Assembly: GCA_963721385.1 (NCBI GenBank) | Contig: CAVRJB010000013.1 | Coordinates: 248,001-312,000, forward strand | Origin: DAOMFB01 sp963721385 | GTDB lineage: Bacteria; Acidobacteriota; Thermoanaerobaculia; UBA5066 | Length of the DNA: 64,000 nucleotides | Direction: 5' to 3' | Shown: piece by piece, positions 58,408-64,000 of the stretch | Layout of the letters: the number at the start of each line of letters is the position of its first letter | How positions within the stretch are numbered: position 1 is the stretch's first letter | Position numbers and translations under genes: made by a program | The notes under the pieces: model-generated | Databases searched by the model: none | What the model saw: only the letters and a program-made list of their open reading frames with translations | What the model was told of the DNA's origin: nothing

Positions 58408-58890
58408 TCACGCGGCGTCCGGGGCGTCGACGAGCACGACGGCCTCGGCCGCGACACCCTCTCCCCGGCCGAAGTCGGTCAGGCCGTTCCCCGACGAGGC
58501 CTTGACCGAGACCCGGGAGACCGGGATGCCGAGGAGCGCGGCGATCTTCTCGCGCATCGCGTCGCGGAAGGGGCCGACCTTCGGCCGCGCCGCGATGATG
58601 GTCACGTCGAGGTTCAGAATCTCCGGGTGACCCGTGATCTCGCGGACGTGGGCGACGAGGCGCGAGGAAGGGGCGTCCTTCCACTCGGGACGCGACGTCC
58701 CGAAGACGCTCCCGAGATCCCCCGCCGCCGAGGCGCCGAGGAGGGCGTCCGCGAGCGCGTGGAGGACGACGTCGCCGTCCGAGTGGCCCTCCGGCCCCGC
58801 GTCCGACGACACCTCGACGCCACCCAGGAGGCAGCGGCGGCCCGGCACGAGCGGATGCGCATCGAAGCCGTGCCCGATGCGAAGCGTCAC
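58408..58890 (-). CDS. ispF: 2-C-methyl-D-erythritol 2,4-cyclodiphosphate synthase
   Basis: Fifth enzyme of the MEP pathway. From GTG 58890 it is 160 residues: TLRIGHGFDAHPLVPGRRCLLGGV with the zinc ligands Asp and His, GHSDGDVVLHALADALLGA with the third ligand, and KASSGNGLTDFGRGEGVAAEAVVLV at the end. The upstream part of the frame is an ispD shadow. It starts two bases before the end of ispD (one base apart on the strand) and is followed by rlmB. Confidence 0.96.
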   Translation of the reverse strand: MTLRIGHGFDAHPLVPGRRCLLGGVEVSSDAGPEGHSDGDVVLHALADALLGASAAGDLGSVFGTSRPEWKDAPSSRLVAHVREITGHPEILNLDVTIIAARPKVGPFRDAMREKIAALLGIPVSRVSVKASSGNGLTDFGRGEGVAAEAVVLVDAPDAA

Positions 58891-58891
58891 G

Positions 58892-59566
58892 TCAGCCGCC
58901 GCCCCGCCGGAGGATCGCCTCGGCCCAGACGAGGTCCTCGGGGTAGGTGATCTTGAAGTTCCAGCGGGACGTGAGAACGACGGCCACCGCCCCGCCTGCC
59001 CGCTCCACGAGTTCCGCGTCGTCGGTGACCTCCAGGCCGTCGCTCCGCGCCATCGCCTTCCTGAGGCGCGAGGCTTCGAAAACCTGAGGCGTCGTCGCCG
59101 CGACGAGATCACCGCGCGGCACCGTCTCGACGATCCGGCCGGCGCGGGCGCGCTTGACCGTGTCGACCATGGCGCAGGCCGCGATCGCCGCGCCGTGCTC
59201 CGCGGCGGCATCGACGACCGCCGCCACCTCGAGGGGATCGACGAGCGGACGCGCGGCGTCGTGGACGAGGACGAGCGTACCGTCCGCCGGATCGGCCGCC
59301 TGAAACGCGCTCGCAACCGACTCCCGGCGCGTGACGCCGCCCACGACGAGCGTCACGGGGACGAGGGCGCCGGCGAGCACCTTCCGGAACGCCTCCTCGT
59401 GGCCGGGTGCGGCCGCCACGACCGCCGACGTGACGCGACCCGAGGCGGCGAGGCGCTCGAGCGCGTGGAGCAGGAGCGGCTTCCCCGCGAGGAGGACGAG
59501 CGCCTTCGGCCCGTCGTCGTGGAACCGGGTCCCGAGGCCCGCCGCCGGGATCAGCGCGACGGCCAT
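58892..59566 (-). CDS. ispD: 2-C-methyl-D-erythritol 4-phosphate cytidylyltransferase
   Basis: Third MEP-pathway enzyme, making CDP-ME from MEP and CTP. From ATG 59566 it is 224 residues with ALIPAAGLGTRFHDDGPKAL (CTP loop), LVLVHDAARPLVDPLEV (the conserved HDAARP), and VTDDAELVERAGGAVAVV plus NFKITYPEDLVWAE at the end. The 37-base gap to frr has a GCCGGCCC palindrome at 59568-59584. With ispF it follows frr, where many bacteria have uppS, cdsA and dxr. Confidence 0.96.
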   Translation of the reverse strand: MAVALIPAAGLGTRFHDDGPKALVLLAGKPLLLHALERLAASGRVTSAVVAAAPGHEEAFRKVLAGALVPVTLVVGGVTRRESVASAFQAADPADGTLVLVHDAARPLVDPLEVAAVVDAAAEHGAAIAACAMVDTVKRARAGRIVETVPRGDLVAATTPQVFEASRLRKAMARSDGLEVTDDAELVERAGGAVAVVLTSRWNFKITYPEDLVWAEAILRRGGG

Positions 59567-59603
59567 CGCCGGCCCCGGGCCGGCGGTCGGGTTCTTCGCC
59601 CCC

Positions 59604-60164
59604 CTAGCGGGCAAGGATGTCGGCTTCCTTGGCCTTGAGGACCGAGTCGACCTCACCGACGGACCTGTCCGTCAGCTTCTGGATCTCGTCGAGCGCGCGT
59701 TTCTCGTCGTCGATCGAGACCGCGGCGGCCTTGGCTTCTTTCCTGACCTTCTCGTTCGCCTCGTGGCGGTGGTGGCGGATCTCGACGCGCGCATTCTCGG
59801 CGAAGCCGTGCGCCTTCTTGACGAGCTCCTTGCGCCGCTCTTCCGTCGGGGGCGGCACCGGAATCCGGACGATCTTCCCGTCCGACGCCGGGTTGAGGCC
59901 GAGGTCGCTCTTGCGGATGGCCTTCTCGATGACCGGGCAGAGGTTCGGCTCGTACGGCTGGACGACGAGCAGCGTCGCGTCCGGCGCCATGAGCGTCGCG
60001 ACCTGGTTCAGGGGCGTCGGCGTGCCGTAGTACTCGACGAGGATCCCCTCGAGCAGGCCCACGGAGGCGCGGCCGGTCCGCAGGTGCTTCAGCTCGCTGC
60101 GGAACGCGTCGAGGGAGACGTGCATCCGGCGTTCGGCTTCCTTCCTGATCTCCATGAGCGGCAT
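59604..60164 (-). CDS. frr: Ribosome recycling factor
   Basis: Splits post-termination ribosomes with EF-G. From ATG 60164 it is 186 residues: IRKEAERRMHVSLDAFRSELKHLRTGRAS, GTPTPLNQVATLMAPDATLLVVQPYEPN, AIRKSDLGLNPASDGKIVRIPVPPPTEERRKELVKKAH (split) and a C-terminal helix. A second ATG three codons later is possible. It lies 34 bases after pyrH. Confidence 0.97.
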   Translation of the reverse strand: MPLMEIRKEAERRMHVSLDAFRSELKHLRTGRASVGLLEGILVEYYGTPTPLNQVATLMAPDATLLVVQPYEPNLCPVIEKAIRKSDLGLNPASDGKIVRIPVPPPTEERRKELVKKAHGFAENARVEIRHHRHEANEKVRKEAKAAAVSIDDEKRALDEIQKLTDRSVGEVDSVLKAKEADILAR

Positions 60165-60198
60165 GGGTGTTCGGCCTCCTATCTCGGACGCTCGGGGT

Positions 60199-60930
60199 TC
60201 AGGCCGGCGCGCCCGCGTCCACGACGCTCCCGACGTCCTCGCCGAGAACGACGCGCCGGATGTTGCCAGGGACGAGGAGGTTGAAGACGCGGATCGGCAT
60301 CCGGTTCTCGCGGCAAAGGGCAATCGAGGCCGCGTCCATGACGCCGAGCCCCGTCTCGAGGACTTCCTGATAGCTCACGCGGGGCAGCAGGCGGGCCGCG
60401 GGGTCCCTCTTCGGGTCCGCCGTGTAGATGCCGTCCACGCGCGTCGCCTTCAGGATCGCGTCCGCCTTGATCTCGTTGGCGCGGAGCGCCGCGGCCGAGT
60501 CCGTCGTGAAGAACGGGTTCCCGGTGCCGCCCGCGAAGATCACGCAGCGCTTCTTCTCGAGGTGGCGGATCGCCCGGCGGCGGATGAACGGCTCGGCCAC
60601 GGCGCGGACCTCGAACGCCGTGACGACGCGCGTGTGGATGTCCCGCTTTTCAAGCGCGTCCTGCAGCGCGAGGCCGTTGATGACCGTCGCCAGCATTCCC
60701 ATCGTGTCGCCGGTGACCCGGTCGATCCCCTGCGTCGCCGCCGACACGCCCCGGATGATGTTCCCCCCGCCGATGACGATCGCCACCTCGACGTCGAGGC
60801 GGCAGACGTCGGCGATCTCGTCGGCAATCCGCGCCACCACCGCCGGCTCGATGCCGAAAGGCTGGCTCCCGAGGAGCGCCTCCCCGGAGAGCTTCAGCAG
60901 GATCCGGCGGTAGCGGGGCGTCTCGCCCAT
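60199..60930 (-). CDS. pyrH: UMP kinase
   Basis: Amino-acid-kinase-fold enzyme making UDP. From ATG 60930 it is 243 residues: YRRILLKLSGEALLG, VAIVIGGGNIIRGV, DTMGMLATVINGLALQDALE, FAGGTGNPFFTTDSAAALRA and KATRVDGIYTADPKRDP. The ATG shares one base with the tsf stop (TGATG). The longer open frame upstream is a shadow of tsf. Confidence 0.97.
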   Translation of the reverse strand: MGETPRYRRILLKLSGEALLGSQPFGIEPAVVARIADEIADVCRLDVEVAIVIGGGNIIRGVSAATQGIDRVTGDTMGMLATVINGLALQDALEKRDIHTRVVTAFEVRAVAEPFIRRRAIRHLEKKRCVIFAGGTGNPFFTTDSAAALRANEIKADAILKATRVDGIYTADPKRDPAARLLPRVSYQEVLETGLGVMDAASIALCRENRMPIRVFNLLVPGNIRRVVLGEDVGSVVDAGAPA

Positions 60931-61847
60931 CACTTCGTCAGCGCGGCCACGTCGGCGGCCAGGTCGGTCACCTTCTTCTCGACCCCCTCGCCCACCTTGA
61001 GGCGCACGAATCGGACGACGCGCGCGTCCTGGCCGCCGCGCTCGGCGACGACCTGAGACACCTTCTTCGAGTCGTCCTTCACGAACGGCTGGTCGACGAG
61101 GACGACCTCGCCGAACCACTTGTTGACCAGCCCCTCGACCATCTTCTCGACGACGTTCGCCGGCTTGCCGGCGGCCGCCGCCTTGGCGCGGGCGATCTCC
61201 TTCTCGTCCTTCAGCGCCTGCTCGGAGACCGACTCCCGCGTCGCGTACTGCGGCGCGAGGGCGGCGACCTGCATCGCGAGGTCCCTCGCGAGCGTCTCGT
61301 CGCACGCGACCGTCTCGAGGACGACGACGTTCTTGTCGCCCGGGTGGGCATAGAGCGTCAGGGCGGCGCCCGGCCCCGCGACGAGCCGCGCGGCTCGCCG
61401 AAGCTGCGTGTTCTCCCCCGTCCTGGCGGTATAGGCCTGCAGCCAGTCGGCGATGGTCCCGGTCGCCCCCGGAAGCTCTTTCGGGGCCGGCATCTTCTTC
61501 AGCGTCTCGACGTCGGCCGACGGGGCGTCGCCGACGGACGAGGCCGAGAAGAGCGCGCCGGCCAGCACCTGCCGCGCCTTCCGGAAGTCGTCGGTCTTCG
61601 CGACGAAGTCGGTCTCGCAGTTCAGCTCGACGAGGGCGGCGGCGCCCCCCTCGACCTTGTAGCCGATCAGGCCGTCGGCCGCGACGCGGCCGGACTTCTT
61701 GGCGGCGTCGGCGAGCCCCTTCTTCCGGAGGAGCTTCTCGGCGTCGGCGATCGAGCCGTTCGTCTCCTTCAGGGCGTTCTGGCAGTCGAGCAGTCCGGCG
61801 CCCGTCCTGTCACGCAGTTCCTTGACCTGAATCGCGGTGATGGCCAT
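60930..61847 (-). CDS. tsf: Elongation factor Ts
   Basis: Nucleotide exchange factor for EF-Tu. The 305 residues start with a UBA-like domain (VKELRDRTGAGLLDCQNALKETNGSIADAEKLLRKKGL), then ALVELNCETDFVAKTDDF, the family signature. The two core subdomains follow, with VVLVDQPFVKDDSKKVSQV. Length is normal. Between it and rpsB is a hairpin followed by T residues. Confidence 0.97.
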   Translation of the reverse strand: MAITAIQVKELRDRTGAGLLDCQNALKETNGSIADAEKLLRKKGLADAAKKSGRVAADGLIGYKVEGGAAALVELNCETDFVAKTDDFRKARQVLAGALFSASSVGDAPSADVETLKKMPAPKELPGATGTIADWLQAYTARTGENTQLRRAARLVAGPGAALTLYAHPGDKNVVVLETVACDETLARDLAMQVAALAPQYATRESVSEQALKDEKEIARAKAAAAGKPANVVEKMVEGLVNKWFGEVVLVDQPFVKDDSKKVSQVVAERGGQDARVVRFVRLKVGEGVEKKVTDLAADVAALTK

Positions 61848-61865
61848 GTCCTCGTGTCCTCACGT

Positions 61866-61904
61866 GAAAAGGGCCGCGCCGGGACGAGTGCCCCCACGCG
61901 GCCC
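61866..61904 (-). terminator. Terminator-like hairpin between rpsB and tsf
   Basis: On the minus strand GGGCCGCG (61904-61897) pairs with CGCGGCCC (61878-61871) around an 18-base loop, then TTTT follows. Rpsb-tsf in E. coli has a partial terminator at the same place, so attenuation setting the S2:EF-Ts ratio is plausible. Confidence 0.6.
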
Positions 61905-61924
61905 GTGATCGATTGGGAAAGATC

Positions 61925-62722
61925 TCAGGCCGGGACGGTCGGCGTTTCCTCGGGGACCTTCACCGGCTCGGCAACCTGGAAGTTGACCGGCATCGGCTCG
62001 TCGTCGGCGTGCTCCACCTTGCCGGTGAAGCGCTCCTCCTGGGCGTGCAGCCCCTCGAGCACGGCGTCGGAGATCTTGCCGGTGAAGAGCTTGATGGCGC
62101 GGATCGCGTCGTCGTTGCCCGGGATGACGTGGTCGATGTCGTCGGGGTCGCAATTCGTGTCGACGATGGCGACGACCGGGATGCCGAGCTTCTTGGCTTC
62201 CTGGACCGCGATCGCCTCCTTCTTCGGGTCGATCACGAAGAGGACGTCCGGAAGCTCCTCCATCTCCTTGATTCCGACCAGGTTCTTCGCGAGCTTCGCC
62301 TTCTCGCGGTCGAGATGGATCCGCTCCTTCTTGGTCAGGATCGCGTCGGACCCGTCGGCGAGCATGCCCTCGACCTCCTTCAGCCGGGAGATCGACTTCC
62401 GGATCGTGACGAAGTTCGTGAGCGTGCCGCCCAGCCAGCGGTTGTTCACGTAGAACATGCCGCAGCGGTTGGCCTCCTCGTAGATGGCGTCCTGGGCCTG
62501 GCGCTTCGTCCCGACGAAGAGGATGTTCTTCCCCTGCGAGGCGACGTCGGTGACGAACGCGGCGGCCTCGCGGAAGCACTTCAGCGTCTTCTGGAGGTCG
62601 ATGATGTAGATCCCGTTGCGCTTGCCGAAGATGTACTTCTTCATCTTCGGGTTCCAGCGCTTGGTCTGGTGGCCGAAGTGAACGCCCGCTTCGAGCAGCT
62701 CCTTCATCGTGATCTGGCTCAT
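61925..62722 (-). CDS. rpsB: 30S ribosomal protein S2
   Basis: Late-binding small-subunit protein that holds S1. From ATG 62722 it is 265 residues: MSQITMKELLEAGVHFGHQTKRWNPKMKKYIFGKRNGIYIIDLQKT (split), FVGTKRQAQDAIYEEA, YVNNRWLGGTLTNFVTIRKSI and VVAIVDTNCDPDDIDHVIPGNDDAIRAI. A Pro/Glu/Val tail follows. The upstream ATG at 62761 lies inside rpsI and adds no conserved residues. Confidence 0.97.
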   Translation of the reverse strand: MSQITMKELLEAGVHFGHQTKRWNPKMKKYIFGKRNGIYIIDLQKTLKCFREAAAFVTDVASQGKNILFVGTKRQAQDAIYEEANRCGMFYVNNRWLGGTLTNFVTIRKSISRLKEVEGMLADGSDAILTKKERIHLDREKAKLAKNLVGIKEMEELPDVLFVIDPKKEAIAVQEAKKLGIPVVAIVDTNCDPDDIDHVIPGNDDAIRAIKLFTGKISDAVLEGLHAQEERFTGKVEHADDEPMPVNFQVAEPVKVPEETPTVPA

Positions 62723-62732
62723 GCTCTCTTCC

Positions 62733-63125
62733 CTACCTCTTGGAGAACTGGAAGCGGGCACGGGCCCCGCGCTGACCGTACTTCTTGCGCTCCTTCATCC
62801 GGGAGTCGCGCGTCAGGAGCCCCGCCTTCTTGAGGGCGCCTCGGAGTTCGCCGTTGAAAAGACAGAGGGCGCGCGCAATGCCGTGACGGATCGCGCCGGC
62901 CTGGCCGGCCACGCCTCCGCCGTCGACGCTGGCCACGATGTCGAACTTGTCGGTGGTCTCCGTCAGCTGGAGGGGCTGGCGGATGACCATCTTCAGCACA
63001 TCGTTCGGGAAGTAGTCCTCGAACTTCCGGCCGTTGACCGACACGGCCCCCGTGCCGGGGCGAAGATAGACGCGGGCGACCGCCTCCTTGCGTCGGCCGA
63101 CCGCCTGGAACTGCGTGGTGGTCAA
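62733..63125 (-). CDS. rpsI: 30S ribosomal protein S9
   Basis: Its C-terminal tail reaches the P-site tRNA. From TTG 63125, preceded by GGAGAACGGACACC, the product is 130 residues: QFQAVGRRKEAVARVYLRPGTGAVSVNGR, VAGQAGAIRHGIARAL, and the end RMKERKKYGQRGARARFQFSKR with the tRNA-contacting SKR. No ATG or GTG fits; TTG with a good ribosome site is the best start. It lies 23 bases after rplM. Confidence 0.95.
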   Translation of the reverse strand: MTTTQFQAVGRRKEAVARVYLRPGTGAVSVNGRKFEDYFPNDVLKMVIRQPLQLTETTDKFDIVASVDGGGVAGQAGAIRHGIARALCLFNGELRGALKKAGLLTRDSRMKERKKYGQRGARARFQFSKR

Positions 63126-63148
63126 GGTGTCCGTTCTCCTTCGGTCGC

Positions 63149-63583
63149 TCAGGCGCTCGCGGCGGCCGGGGCCTGGGCCGCGTGCGGGTGGTGGGGTCCG
63201 GCGTAAACCTTCAGCTTCTTGAACATCTTCTTGCCGAGCTTCGTCTTCGGGAGCATCCCGCGGACGGCGGCCTCGATCAGCGCTTCGGGGCGCTGGGCGC
63301 GCTGCTTGGCGGCCGTGATCGTCTTCAGCCCGCCCGGGAAGCCCGTGTGGTGACGGTAGAGCTTGTCGCCTTCCTTGCGGCCGGTCAGCGCGATCTTCTC
63401 GGCATTCACGATGACCACGAAGTCGCCCGTGTCGAGAAAGGGAGTCCAGTGGGGCTTCGTCTTGCCGGAGAGGTGGCGAGCCACCTGCGTCGCCAGGCGT
63501 CCGAGGACCTTGCCCTCGGCGTCGACGACGATCCACCGGCGGGAAAGTTCCGAGATCTTGGGAAGCGGCGTTCGCATGCTCAC
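63149..63583 (-). CDS. rplM: 50S ribosomal protein L13
   Basis: Early-assembly protein and, in some bacteria, repressor of its own rplM-rpsI mRNA. The 144 residues read SRRWIVVDAEGKVLGRLATQVARHLSGKTKPHWTPFLDTGDFVVIVNAEKI (split), YRHHTGFPGGLKTITAAKQRAQRPEALIEAAVRGMLPKTKLG, and an Ala-rich end. The first gene of its operon, after a leader of about 160 bases with a strong hairpin. Confidence 0.97.
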   Translation of the reverse strand: MSMRTPLPKISELSRRWIVVDAEGKVLGRLATQVARHLSGKTKPHWTPFLDTGDFVVIVNAEKIALTGRKEGDKLYRHHTGFPGGLKTITAAKQRAQRPEALIEAAVRGMLPKTKLGKKMFKKLKVYAGPHHPHAAQAPAAASA

Positions 63584-63649
63584 GGGGTCAGAGATCTCCG
63601 GTCAGGACTCGTGGGGCGGCGGGCCCCGGCTTGAACATCCGGGACCGCA

Positions 63650-63690
63650 GGTCTTTAGCGATGCGGCCCACCCGAATGCATCGAAAGACC
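63650..63690 (-). promoter_or_regulatory. Strong bulged hairpin in the rplM-rpsI leader
   Basis: On the minus strand GGTCTTT-CGATGC pairs fully with GCATCG-(CT bulge)-AAAGACC (63690-63678 with 63664-63650), a 13-bp stem with a two-base bulge and a 13-base loop. No T-run follows, so it is not a terminator. It lies about 70 bases before the rplM start and is a candidate L13 autoregulatory element. Confidence 0.6.
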
Positions 63691-63749
63691 AGAGCCCCGA
63701 CGGCGACGACCGCGGGTTCAGGCCGAGACGCTGACCCGCAAGGGGCGAA

Positions 63750-63778
63750 AACATACGCCACCCCCCCGGGACTGTCAA
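63750..63778 (-). promoter_or_regulatory. Sigma70-type promoter of the rplM operon
   Basis: TTGACA (63773-63778) and TATGTT (63750-63755) on the minus strand, spacer exactly 17 bases. Transcript start near 63743 gives a 160-base leader. Divergent from folD, which starts 70 bases away on the other strand. Confidence 0.87.
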
Positions 63779-63847
63779 GGACCGGAACGCCGTTCGAGGA
63801 TTGCGGAGATGGCCGCCGCGGGCGGAGATGGACGACAATTCAAGGGA

Positions 63848-64000
63848 ATGCCCGCGACCCCCCTCGACGGCAAGAGAATCGCGGCGGCCCTCCGCCAGGA
63901 GACGGCCGCCGGCGTCGCCCGCCTGAAGGCGCACGGCGTGACGCCGGGACTCACCGCGGTCCTCGTGGGCGACGACCCCGCGAGCGCGGTCTACGTGAAG
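63848..64000 (+). CDS. folD: Methylenetetrahydrofolate dehydrogenase/cyclohydrolase, N-terminal part
   Basis: Bifunctional one-carbon enzyme; only the first 51 codons are in the window. They read LDGKRIAAALRQETAAGVARL, then GVTPGLTAVLVGDDPASAVYVK, which is the conserved FolD start with the VGxDPAS-xYV motif. The start is ATG 63848 with AAGGGA just before it. It is divergent from rplM and the only plus-strand gene besides pnp. Confidence 0.93.
   Translation, partial: MPATPLDGKRIAAALRQETAAGVARLKAHGVTPGLTAVLVGDDPASAVYVK

Noticed and set aside
59568..59584. GCCGGCCC palindrome between frr and ispD as a terminator
   Set aside because: The loop would be too small and no T-run follows; likely chance in GC-rich DNA.

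Overview
The window is GC-rich bacterial chromosome that is almost wholly coding and almost wholly on the minus strand; only pnp (left edge) and folD (right edge) read on the plus strand. It carries a merged str-S10-spc-alpha ribosomal superoperon, the rpoBC operon, a tRNA cluster, the rplM-rpsI-rpsB-tsf-pyrH-frr-ispDF operon and, between them, a lipid-synthesis block. The hopanoid genes, zinc-type S4, S14, L33 and L36, a zinc-ribbon insertion in RpoB and Lys/Ala-rich tails on several ribosomal proteins make an Acidobacteriota-like organism my best guess, at about 50 percent; I cannot verify this without a database.

Layout: 1-3.0 kb, the 3' end of pnp and a membrane glycosyltransferase. 3.0-23.8 kb, one minus-strand superoperon read from rpsL to rplQ (rpsL, rpsG, fusA, tuf, the S10 cluster, the spc cluster with secY, adk, map, infA, rpmJ, then rpsM, rpsK, rpsD, rpoA, rplQ). 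It has a good promoter at its head and a textbook intrinsic terminator at its tail. 23.9-38.4 kb, a lipid block read from shc: squalene-hopene cyclase, HpnH, HpnA-like, HpnG-like, squalene synthase, Dxs, HpnL-like membrane protein, HAD hydrolase, nucleotidyltransferase, ATP-grasp enzyme, CDP-alcohol phosphotransferase, inositol-phosphate synthase and a second radical SAM enzyme. 38.5-42.2 kb, a tripartite efflux set without its ATPase. 42.3-54.7 kb, the tRNA-rpmG-tRNA-secE-nusG-rplKAJL-rpoBC operon. 54.9-63.8 kb, rlmB, ispF, ispD, frr, pyrH, tsf, rpsB, rpsI and rplM.

The most interesting biology is the lipid block. A complete-looking inositol-phosphate head-group module (MIPS, CTP-type nucleotidyltransferase, CDP-alcohol phosphotransferase, HAD, ATP-grasp) is joined by 4-base start/stop overlaps and sits in the same transcription direction as hopanoid synthesis. 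It may make an inositol (cyclitol) phosphate lipid, a di-inositol phosphate solute or a decorated hopanoid.

The most striking structural anomaly is at 55.6-58.4 kb. A 2,795-bp segment splits rlmB between two near-identical 24-bp copies of rlmB sequence, and cutting it out restores an intact 243-codon gene. The segment holds a sulfatase, an acid-phosphatase-like HAD gene and a 2H-phosphoesterase fragment, all riddled with frameshifts. I read this as more probably an uncorrected long-read or chimeric patch than a real insertion. Single-base frameshifts in secE, the inositol-phosphate synthase and the CDP-alcohol phosphotransferase also point to residual indel errors.

Regulatory signals seen by eye include three sigma70-like promoters with 17-bp spacers, a long hairpin in the rplM leader, several terminators, -10 boxes placed so close to start codons that leaderless mRNAs are likely, and a GC-rich hairpin element present three times directly behind gene ends.
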